This document shows positions 11,581 to 21,498 of a DNA stretch of 51,768 nt, piece by piece. How positions within the stretch are numbered: the stretch's first letter is position 1; every line of letters begins with the position of its first letter. Both the position numbers and the translations under genes were made by a program. The notes beneath the pieces are model-generated. The model searched no databases and was not told the DNA's origin. It worked only from the letters and a program-made list of their open reading frames with translations. This DNA comes from Gnetum montanum (lineage: Eukaryota > Streptophyta > Gnetopsida > Gnetales > Gnetaceae): assembly GCA_015680685.1 (NCBI GenBank), contig MNCI01027017.1:374264-426031 (forward strand), given 5' to 3'.

Positions 11581-12168
11581 CAGTAGACACATCTTGATGT
11601 AGCTTATAGAATTCTTAGATATGCAAAGAAAGCATTAGGTAATGGAATTTTACTGTCTTCCTCAAGTCTTCTTCAATTACGTTCATACTGTGATTTTGCT
11701 TGAGTTAGTTATACTGATACCCATAGATCTATTATTGGGTATTGTACCTTTCTTGGAACTTCTCCACTTTCATGGAAATCAAAGAAACAATCACATGCTT
11801 TCCTTTCCTCTACTAAAGTAGAATATTGTGCCATGGTAAGTGCTCGTTTTGAACTCACTTGACTTTTTAATCTATTAAGGATTTGCAAGTAACTCATCCT
11901 TGAGGCAACAATTTTATTTTGTGACAAGAAGGCTGCTCTACATATCGCTGACAAACCAATCTTCCACAAACAAACCAAATATATTGAGACTGACTATCAC
12001 ATTATTCATGAAAAGATCCAATCTAGAATAATTCAAATAGCTCATGTGTCCACTGCACATCAACCTGCTGATCTCTTTAGAAAACCTCTTGGAGCTCTTC
12101 AGTTTCAATATTTACTTGGCAAGTTAGGCATTCTCAATATCTACACTCCAATTGAGGGGAAGTCTTAG
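11581..12168 (+). pseudogene. Copia RNase H C-terminal fragment
   Basis: A single uninterrupted frame of 196 codons has no frameshifts but has internal stops at Gln- or Trp-type positions. Copia RNase H motifs are clear: RYAKKALG, DTHRSIIGYCTFLG, SWKSKKQ, STKVEYCAM, FCDKKAALHIA, HKQTKYIETDYHIIHEKI and HQPADLFRKPLG. The usual Trp of 'FAWV' and 'ELTW' positions appear as TGA (TGG to TGA). It is not functional. Confidence 0.85.
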
Positions 12169-12446
12169 AATGTTGCATGTTTATAGTATTGGAATGTTTC
12201 AGTTTCCAACTTTATATCTAAGGGTGTTGTAACTACAATGATCTTCCTTCGTAAAATTTTCTTTGTTCATTGTTCCCTCTATTGTTAAGTTTCCTATCCC
12301 CTTTTTATGTTCTTTGGATGGTTTCTATTCAACCTCTGCTCAAGAATTGTATAAATATGTGCACTGTGTAAACCTACAAATGCAAATCTGTAGTATTCTC
12401 TTCTACCTAATTACATTTTCTTCTCCATTGCTCTCCATTTTTGACA
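11581..12446 (+). mobile_element. 3' end of a Ty1/copia retrotransposon with its LTR
   Basis: It consists of the C-terminal RNase H of a copia polyprotein (11581-12168), a purine tract (ATTGAGGGGAAGTCT at about 12151-12165) and an LTR of roughly 275 bp. The LTR starts TGTTGCATG at 12171 and ends near TTGACA at 12446, with a TATAAATATG box at about 12350. No 5' part is present, so this is a truncated copy. The LTR right end is a best guess. Confidence 0.75.
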
Positions 12447-14949
12447 CACAGGATTAATTTATGATAATATTGACCAGATTCTATTCTTAGATTTAAAATA
12501 TAGTCTCAATTTTAGTAAAAGGTATTTGCTATATACAAAAAAACACCATTTACAAAGAGTTTTTGAAAATATAGATAATTAGGACAAAGTTTTGATCCAA
12601 GTTGAAAGTTTATTGTTCTTGATAGTGAGAATCCTCCACCCTTCACTCCATCTTCAGAGCTTGGATACAAAGTCTCTCACTATCAAAATCATGCACCAAA
12701 TCATGCAAATATAGAGGTTTACAAAGCATACGTCAGAGAGGTCTTTTAACACATTCAGTAGCTCCTTGTGAAATTAATAAAATCTTACTTTCTTGCACCA
12801 TTTCATCCTCTGCAAATATTCCTGGGCTTTATTTGGTAGACAGCTCCGCCAACAAATCACTCAAAGATAAAATAAAAAGGTCATATGTCACATATGACAA
12901 TATGCTTATCAACCTAGATTAAAATCCTGTTCCAGCAATAGTGTGACAAGTAAACTATCAAAATGCTGAAACCTCTGTAATATTCTTAATTCCCACATAT
13001 CATCAAACACTAATGCAAAGCCCTCTTACATCGTCTACTTTACTCATCTGGTGCCTGATGTTTAAAATATCTCCCGTTCTATACATATGCAATATACATA
13101 TCGATATGGTTATGCCAGGGAAATTATATTTTCTTCCTTTAATTCATACCAACCACGGTAACCACTCGAATATTGATAAACCAAAACCATAATCTTAGAA
13201 TAATAAACCACAGGAGTAATTCCTCTGAACTTTGGCATCCATATCCAGATATTTGATTGTAATGTTGTAGCAACTTCAATCAGTGAAGCAACACCCAAAT
13301 TTCCTTGCAGCAACTTTTTGACACTGTTATGACCTATCTAATCACCAAGCCGAATACAAACCGACTACAAGTTACGAATTAATCTAAATCCTCATCCAGA
13401 TACTATGGAAGCAATTCAATATCTTGAAAGGAAGATAAGCAACCAAAACGAAATGGATTAAAAATAAATCTTTCACTGGATAATTACCTGTACTGGATAG
13501 TACTGGATACAACCAGATCAAAAATAAAACATTCATGAGGTTGTCACCTGCACTAGATACCTATGTTCTGATTGTCTATCAGATCTGTGATCCCCTGATA
13601 TTTCTGATCGACCTCTAGTTTTATAGATTAAACCCTTGCAGAAAGAAGTACTTCTGCATCTAAAGAAAGCAAAAGAATACCATGCAACTTCTATTGGTTC
13701 TAGAAAGAAGAGGGGCTGATCTCACACAGCCTATAGATTCGCAATGTAGTATTGGTAAGTTTTCACCGTAGCATTTGACCAAAAACACAGACACCGAAAC
13801 CCTTTTATTTGCTTTCAAATTGCTGAAGTAGCAACGATTAATAGCCAAATGCACATATTTGAAATTCCCCATGTATATCGACCAATCGATGTTGCATTAA
13901 TTGATCAAAACAAAATTGCAGATAATCAAATTAAAACATTACGCTAAGCTGAATGTAAAGTTGCAAACAACAGGGCATTGCAGACACCAGGAAAAGGGAC
14001 ACGAAAACCACGGGCTAAGGACACCAAAATACAAAACCAGAGGCTTCGCCAGAGACCCACAATAATCAAATAATTTAAATACACTTTACTCGTCCTAGTA
14101 CCCCATAATTGCGCCAAATATTTAATGGAACCTTATCATGTTTCTTTGATTGAATTGTTGCTTTCTTCGGGAATCTGTTTTTGAATGTCCTCTCGACCGC
14201 CAAAATAATCACCTGCATTATCCCTTACAGCTTTTGACAGGCTTTAAAAACAAAAAAAAAACAATTTTGACAGAACTTTTGGAAACCTGTCTTTTTATCA
14301 TTTTCAGACCCTTGCCGCTGTAGCATCCTTACTTCCTTAGGCAGTTCAATCCCAGCATTTACAATTCTACATGAAGCATGGTTTCTGTTATGCACGTAAA
14401 TCCAAATTGTTAACTGTAGCCAGTGGAACAGTCCCACTTTAACGGAAAGGATTACTATTTTCTACTTCAAATGTTGGAGAGGTTAAAAGTGATAAATTGA
14501 ATAAAGATTATCCAGTTGCTGGATACATTCAATAATTTGCTAAGGAATTGGAAAAACATTCTTTGCAAAGTAACTCAATTATTAAACCTTTGCCCAAGTT
14601 TCAACTGAGGTCTAACTTAAAAAAAAAACAAGTTTGATTACCTGGCTATATAATTTTTACTGTCTTTTAATATTTTTTAAAAAAATTCTTAAAACATAAA
14701 TATTAAAAATTATCCAAGTCCCCATTTTAACACATTCCATGTATTCCATAACGATTTTGGTCAATGATTGCATGATGAGAAGCATAATTCTAAGTATGGC
14801 AATAAATCTTGTGTTGCAAAATATTTTTGAATTCTCATGGATTACTATTTTTCATGTGCTTCCAAATTTCATTCTTTGTGTATTGCAATACAAAGACATA
14901 AATATAAGAATCATAGATTTGCTTAGAGCAAATATGTTGGTGTTGTTAG
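12447..14949. other. 2.5 kb with no recognised gene
   Basis: It contains only short ORFs (longest about 70 codons, minus strand at 13110-13313, 13660-13872 and 14225-14437) without motifs I recognise. A short direct repeat (TACTGGATA) lies near 13492-13510. It is probably unique or very old repeat DNA between the insertions of A and C. Confidence 0.4.
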
Positions 14950-15850
14950 TGATGAGCAACGAGGTACCCCTGTGCCCAACCATATGAATCACAAAGCGTT
15001 CATGCGCACGATCTGGTCAAATTCCACGGACTTTATCGTTTTCTTTAAGGAGTGAATCTAGCCTTAACGTCGTTGTTTCCCAATTACCCTTGTGGCATTT
15101 GTTGGTATGGTTAAGTGTAACTAAGGCATTTGATTTTTATCATTTTTATGCTTTATAGTTGGGTGCTTGAATTAAAGATAAAAAGGGATTTGATTAACTA
15201 ATTAACTAATCATTTAACTAATCGTAACATAAGTATCCGTTCCCACTTTCTGTACACGTTTTAAACCCACATATCCACTACTGGGCGACCAAGTGCGATG
15301 TTACTAGGTGTACCAAGCAATAATGCTACTAGGATTACCAAGTGAATACGTGTTACGCTCGAAGTGATCGTACTTATGTGTGTAACCTATCTGGCTTAAT
15401 TGCTTATCTAACATAGTAACTAGAAAATAATTGATAATTAATTGAAAACATTTAATAAATAATTGGAAATAGTAAATGCATAAATAAAATAGCTAATCTA
15501 TCCAAAGTGCTGTAAAGTTTATCAGAAAGCTCATCTTTATTGCTGCACACATTGTCATGCTCAGGTATAATAATGCTCGAATAAATATCTATACACTAAA
15601 TGACTTCTACTGCAAGCACTCGGGGGAAAAATTCTAACTTTTGAATAGAAAAAATGCAAGAGCTTCACTGCTATTAAAATCTAGATTACCATAAATGGGG
15701 TTGGTAGGTGCATATTTATAGGTGATAAACAGACATTGCGTCAACAAGGCCTCGTCGATGCAGGATAAGATGCATCAACAGGGCCTCATCGATGTAGTCA
15801 ACTACGTCGATGAGGCCTCATCGATGTAGCCAACCAATAACAACTCATCA
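14950..15850 (-). repeat. 3' LTR of element C (901 bp)
   Basis: The plus strand runs from TGATGAG to CTCATCA. A TATA box (antisense TATTTATA) is at 15713-15720. Motifs built on CATCGATGAGGCCTCATCGATG lie at about 15740-15833; the copy at about 15806-15827 is a near-perfect 22-bp palindrome. Confidence 0.9.
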
Positions 15851-15865
15851 TACCCCCACAACTGA
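15851..15865 (-). other. Polypurine tract of element C
   Basis: Antisense TCAGTTGTGGGGGTA abuts the LTR start. It has the same position and core (GGGGGTA) as in element D. Confidence 0.75.
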
Positions 15866-16097
15866 ATGAAAACTCGTCCTCGAGTTCTTTTACAAAATTG
15901 GGAAGGTATGGGATTATTAATTGACTTTTTTTTAACAAAATAAATTGACTAACTTAACAAAAAATGGAGTGCCTGGATGTACGGATCAACACATTACAAA
16001 AAATGACAATGCTTAGGACACAAAATTGAACACCATGATTTAACTCTTTAAAATTGGACAACACGTTCCTTAATGGTGTGAAGCTTTTTGGAGAAGA

Positions 16098-18955
16098 TTA
16101 AATGGTCCCAAACGGTGGTGGTTCTTGAGACTCCAAGGGATCTTCACCGGCTTCACATACTAATAGTGGTTGAGGTGGCTATGGTTGTCCTGCTGCTACT
16201 GCAACTTTATGCAAGAGCCAAAAAGCATCTAGCAGTGCTTTCATTTTTTCCTTCTTACTCCTAGGATCATGCACCATCCACGCAACTTCCCCAATGTGGA
16301 TTGGAACAAGCACATCCCAAAGACACGAGATTGTTGAAAACAACTCCTTGGCATTAACAAACCAGGTAGTGAACTATTTACGTTCAATGTTGAACACCTT
16401 AACTATGTCATTTAGCTCCTTGTAGTCATTCATTTGTCTAGCTAGGTTCTCAATGATAGATCGTTGATCTCTGAATCACCCTCTAAAAACTTCGAGTTTA
16501 GCATTAGCAGTCTCAAGCTTTTGCTTAGTGTCCTTGTGGTGTTTAAACTCAGCCTCATATAGCAAATATGAGCTAACCACTTATTTCTCCAACTTTGACC
16601 ATGGTCGTCTGACAGTCAGCATTGTCGAGTTTGCGTAATGAAGATTAGCCAATTCTATGTACTCTGTCATCTTCTCAATTTGCAACTCCTTCAAGGGGAT
16701 CTCTGCTTTGTTATAGGCATCAATCCCATCAAGGATGGACTACCACATCTTTCTTTCTTGTTGGAGCTACTAGAGGGCCTCATTTATTTTTGCCTTTACC
16801 ATCTAGATTTTTTTTTTTTACTTCTTTTTGCAAACCAACCTAGTCCATGTAGTGATTTTTCACTTTCTCAAATTTGAGAGCTTTGTTCTTCTAGGTGGTG
16901 ATCTCAATGGCAAACTTTCGGCATAAGGTGTGTACTTCCTCCATTGACAAATTGCAGTTCTTTGTAGCCAATTTTCTCAATTCGGTGTTTACCCTGGAAG
17001 CTGCTCCTGCTATTGATGAATGAATTCTTGCATTTGATCTTTCTACGCATTAACATTTTGCAGGCGATGATTCTATGCAATTAATGATTCATTCTCTTGA
17101 TGCATCTTATTCAAGTCTTTTTTGATTAAGTACGCTTTAGCTTTAGCTATAGACTATTTAAAGATGGCCATCACTGCCTCCTCCTCAACCTTTTAAAATT
17201 ATTCTTGAAGCTATTTGATAGCTTCATCTCTTGTCACTACTGGGTTGAGGATTGTTTGTTCTACAAGTCAAGCACGAAGTTCAACAACCTCTACGGCCAA
17301 ACGTTGATTTTGCTCTTGGGCTATTTCTAGTTACCCCTCCAAAATGATGCATTTGCCCTTTGCATTCAACAGTTCTAACTAGGTTGTAGTGATGTTCTCC
17401 AGGAGATCAAAGATGTCCATAGTTAGTTGCCTGGTTCTTATCAATCGTTTTAGCAACTGTTCATGCTGGGGTGCATTCAATTTCTCGTTGACCGTGCTTG
17501 TGGACATCTACACATCTTGAAGTGTAGATACATCTAGTATAGATACTGTGGGTGCATTCAGTGCTTTAGGTACATAGTCAGCTACCACTTTTGCCACTAT
17601 CTCCTGCCCTTGGTGCTACATCACCAAGATAGTTGCCTCTTCACCTTCCTCCAACTGCACCGAGAAAGTGGCAGATTCCCAAAGATTTTTGGGAATAGAT
17701 TATGTGTTACTAGTGACATTGTCACCTCTTGAGCATTGGAATCTGACCTTGAAGGTAGCTACATTTTCTAGGCAGAGAAAATGGGATCACCTCTCTCCAT
17801 CTGGCTAACTGTTTAGGCCATCTCATTAAGGTGACTCATCGTTGGGCGATACACAGATGGATCTGTCCCACTCATTCCTACTTATTACTCTTGTTTGCTC
17901 AAGAGTTTTTCTTAGATTTGACATAGATGTTCAAGGACTATGTGGGCCTCTGGTGTTGTCTCCTGAGTGGATGGTGGTGGTGGTGGTAGCTCCTCTTCTT
18001 AAGTGGTCGTTAGCATCTTGTCTTTCATTATTTCTACCCATGAGGCCAAGGGAGCATGCCTAAGAGTATCATTAGAATAGCAAACAATGCCTGCCCTTTT
18101 GCAAAGTTTCCTAATGAGACATGAAAAGGGTAGGGTCTTCCTTCCATGTTCATTCTTCTTGAAGTGCTTTTCAATCTCCAAATAAATCAGCTATGAAATG
18201 TTAACGGGAAATTTTTCACTTAGAGCGGTGCATGCTTAGGCGAAGCAAGCAGTCGCCTTACTTGGCTTCACTATTGGATTGAGGTGATAGGCTACAATCT
18301 TGAAATAAATCTACTCTACTGGTGTGAGCACACCATACTTCTTACATTCCACCCTGTAGCATCGTTGGATCCATTTCCTTTTTATCTCAAGATCACATTT
18401 TGTTGATATCTTTGCCAACTATGTTCCAATGTCTAGCAACCCTAGTGCCTGTGCAATAGCTTCCACTAAGTAGGACACTTGAATGTCCTTGATTTCTATA
18501 ATGGACCTTGGCCTTTGACTACTCCAAAAGATATAGGTCTCTCCCATGTACGATTCCCCACTAGATGTGATGACTAGCCACATGAGAGAGGCTTGCAATT
18601 GTGTCTTGACATCCTCTAGAGCTTTCTCCAAAAATGGCCCAAAGTTTATCTCTTGAAGAACTAATCTTTGGATTTCTCGGGACTTGATGATGTCTAGGCA
18701 AGATTGAGTCAGAGTCACCTCAAGCCTTGGCATAGGTCCAAGTGCTTCTCCTCGTTGGAATTTTTTTGTAGGCACTTCTTTCTCTAGAATCTATTGAACA
18801 AATTCCACTTTGGGCTCCTCTCAAAGAGGTCTCGTTGCATGGGTTGCCTCTGGTAGTTCTTAGCCTTGTTCTTATTAGCCCCTTCCAGCTCTAGGTTGCT
18901 TCTCCTGTGGTTGTGAAGGTTCTCCTTCCTGTGGACATTTTTACTTTGGTACCAT
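16098..18955 (-). pseudogene. Degenerate 3' ORF: plant-transposon-type domain plus coiled coil (element C)
   Basis: This is homologous to 1497-4226 of element B and runs from ATGG at 18955 to TAA at 16100-16098. The longest intact stretch (18775-18419) carries the N-terminal domain: FLEKAL, GESYMGETYIFW, IKDIQVSYLVEAIAQAL. LPFSCLIRKLCKRAGI follows near 18120. The C-terminal half is coiled-coil-like (YEAEFKHHKDTKQKLETANAKLEV near 16560) and ends EVAWMVHDPRSKKEKMKALLDAF, matching EVPTPSNVGTLAWIAQDPRT in B. Many stops and frameshifts are present. Sequence divergence from B is large at the protein level while order and length are kept, which suggests both derive from a once functional gene of the family. 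Confidence 0.7.
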
Positions 18956-19262
18956 CTGTAATCACAATAAGATCATAGATTAGCAATCATTGTATAACCT
19001 TAAAAAAATTGAAATATCTTAACTTTTGAGGTTATTTACACTTGGCTAAGTTGTGATTATGGTAGGTTTAATTAATCCAATTACTATTCTATTTATGTAT
19101 TATCATTAATAAATTATCTTGAAGGTTGTTGGAAGGGTTAACTGTTGAAGGAGTTGATATTTTTATGTTGTTAAGGTTACTAACCCTTGGGGGAGTTAGA
19201 AAAATTTTTGAAAATTTTATTAGAAACCTTAAGGTTTGCGACCCCCATGATAAAGATCTTAC
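18956..19262 (-). other. Possible leader intron before the 3' ORF (element C)
   Basis: On the minus strand a good donor, AAAG/GTAAGATC (GT at 19262-19261), is followed about 300 bases later by TTGCTAAT (branch-like), a T-rich tract and ATTACAG directly before ATGG at 18955. The acceptor position is matched in D (TGTGTGCAG/ATGG) and, with the final G changed to A, in B. This is inference only; donors in B and D are less clear. Confidence 0.35.
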
Positions 19263-19394
19263 CTTTGGTAAGTGCAGGATCAAAAAATGGAGTGATTTGA
19301 ACACACAATTTGAAACTTATGGGCTTTGGAAGGTTGTGGGCTCTGAAAAATTGTAAAAACTCCCTGTGTGTTATGAGAAAATTGTAAAAAATTC

Positions 19395-19500
19395 TTAACT
19401 ATGCAATGGTATATATAGTATTTTTGCATTGCGTCGACGAGGCCTCATCGATGTAGTTATTGACCACCATTGACTTTCATGGACTTTGGTCAAACTTTCA
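19395..19500 (-). promoter_or_regulatory. Internal U3-like promoter upstream of the 3' ORF (element C)
   Basis: Antisense CTACATCGATGAGGCCTCGTCGACGC (plus 19431-19456) is the palindromic motif of C's own LTR. A TATATATA box lies at 19410-19417, 15 bases downstream of it. The leader after the box (AGGGAGTTTTTACAATTTTTC) aligns with the leader after the internal TATA box of B (GGGAGTTTTTCAAATTTTTC). The 3' ORF begins about 450 bases downstream. Confidence 0.6.
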
Positions 19501-21498
19501 AAATACAAGGAATTTGTTGATGAAATTAGGGTCAAATGAAAGCTTAGAAGACCAAGAATAGTATGAAATCATGAGAAGAGTGTGTCGAAATTCATAAATT
19601 TAAAAAAATGAAGAAAATTTAATTTAATGGATGAATGCAATGAAAAATTAAGGAGTACTGAGCAATTTATGCAATGGAAAATGCGAAAGATAGGATTGTA
19701 GTGCTATCAAAAGTAAGGAACCTTAGCTAACCAAGCCAAGAGTTATGTAAGTGGATCCTCCCCATAGTAGGCTCATGCCCTTCTTGCCCTTGCATAACCT
19801 CAACTAAGGAGTCCATGGGACCCATGGTCAATTTAATGATCATGATAAGTTAAAGACCAACTCAAAAGAATCCATTCAAGAATCCTAATATGTCAAACCA
19901 AAACATGGAACATAACATGGAACCTGACAGTGAGGTGAGTTATGGCAGCATGGATGGATGATAGAGAAGGTGGAATGGAGTTCCAAATTGAGATCATAAG
20001 AAGTCCCTTATGGAATTTGTGGTTAAAATGACCTGAGAAGTTCTATCCTTAGTCCAAACCAAAACCATCCACTTTCAATGACTTTGCATCACCACTCTAA
20101 GACCGATCCACCCACTCCAGACACAAGAGTGTCCCTGCAAGACAACCACCATTCCACAAAGAGGAGAGAGAAAAGTAGAAAGTGAGAGAGAGAGAGAGAG
20201 AGGGCCTTAGTTAGAGGGAACCTTTAGGTATAGGTGCATGTCTTTTCGAGTTCCATAACTAGTGCTTGTAGCCCATTTATTTGTCCAAGGGGTGTGCTTT
20301 GAATTTCCATTATTTTTTTTTAAATTGGAACCACACCATGCGAGGACTTATTCGTGTCGAAGGAATGTGCTTTGAATTTCCATCATTTTTTTTTTTTGAA
20401 ATGGGAACTACACCATGCAACAATGTTATTTTGACTTCCTTTAGTGGTTGGTGTGGAATAGTAAGAAGTCTATGAAAAATACTCAAGCACTTAAGCAAGA
20501 AGAAGAGTACAAAGAGTATTGAGTTCCCTTAAAGTCATGCCCTTTACAAACCTTTGGATCCTTCATAATTCTGGAACTACCAAGGTCACTAATTGATTAA
20601 AATTTTCTTTAATGGAAAGGGACCTCAAATTCCAAAACAAGGAAAATCATAGAGTTCATTGGATGGGCGGATGACGTGGACTCATTGATTGTTCCATGAA
20701 AAATAAACCATGTCGAAGTCATCAGACATCAGAATTCAAACATAGAAACTAGACATCAACAATCACACATTAAGCACAAACCATCATTACTAAACAGCAG
20801 TAGCAACATTGTGTCCTATGACAATAAAGCAAATTTATTAGCAAAAATGAGAAAATATCACACTTGAATAAAATAAAATAAAATAAAATAAAGCAAAAAA
20901 TAAAGTAAAATATATAAGAAAGTGTAAAATAATCAAGAAATTTTAAAGGTACTAAAGATGGTGTAAAATGAGAAAAATTCAAAAATCAAAAATTTGTAAA
21001 ATCAAAAATGTGAAAAACAAAAAGGTAGAAAAAATGAGAGGCCATGATAATGGTCAACATAGATGACCATCTCTCCCATGACTGAGTTGGAAGGAGGAGA
21101 TTTGAAAAATAGAATGGGGGTGTTCATTCGTTGAGGTGGTAGTTACATTGGCCTATCTTGGTTCAAGGAAATGCTTCACTTGTTAGATATTGACCAGCTA
21201 CTTTTTATTTGGGTTGTCAGGTTTGTAAATTAACATGGCCCTAGAGGGAAAGGTTTGATCAATTATATAAGGTCCCTCCCACAATGTTTGGAATTTTATC
21301 TTTTGGGGTACATGTGTGGGGGTTCCTAGTAAAGAACCTTATCTTCTAGTTGAAGTTTTACTTTCCTAATTTTAAGGTCATGATGTTGCTTGCTAAATGC
21401 CTTGTTCACCTCATTCAAGGATAGTTCCACTAAGCGATTTGCATCTAGCACATTCAAATTGATGAATCTTTCCTTCTATGCTAAACTTAGGTCAAGGT
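19501..21498 (-). other. Post-integrase non-coding spacer of element C
   Basis: Low coding potential. It holds the family-conserved GGATCCTCCCCATAGTAGGCTCATGCCC block near 19752, a (GA)n tract at 20184-20203, a conserved block GGCCTTAGTTAGAGGGAACC at 20203-20222, a duplicated hairpin-forming unit (20281-20345 and 20351-20420) and AAAAT-rich simple sequence at 20860-21040. The same order of blocks is found in D and E. Confidence 0.6.
20291..20337 (-). other. Conserved hairpin in the element C spacer
   Basis: GGTGTG (20291-20296) pairs with CACACC (20332-20337), and TTCCA pairs with TGGAA inside it, around a T-rich loop. A second, weaker copy lies at about 20363-20414. The equivalent hairpins of D (26384-26472) and E (51178-51249) keep the outer pairing but have TTCTCAC/GTGAGAA as inner pairing. 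This is a candidate structured RNA element of the transcript. Confidence 0.45.

Noticed and set aside
20770-20982. Minus-strand Phe/Tyr-rich ORF that looks like a membrane protein
   Set aside because: Translation of an (AAAAT)n stretch in the spacer of C.
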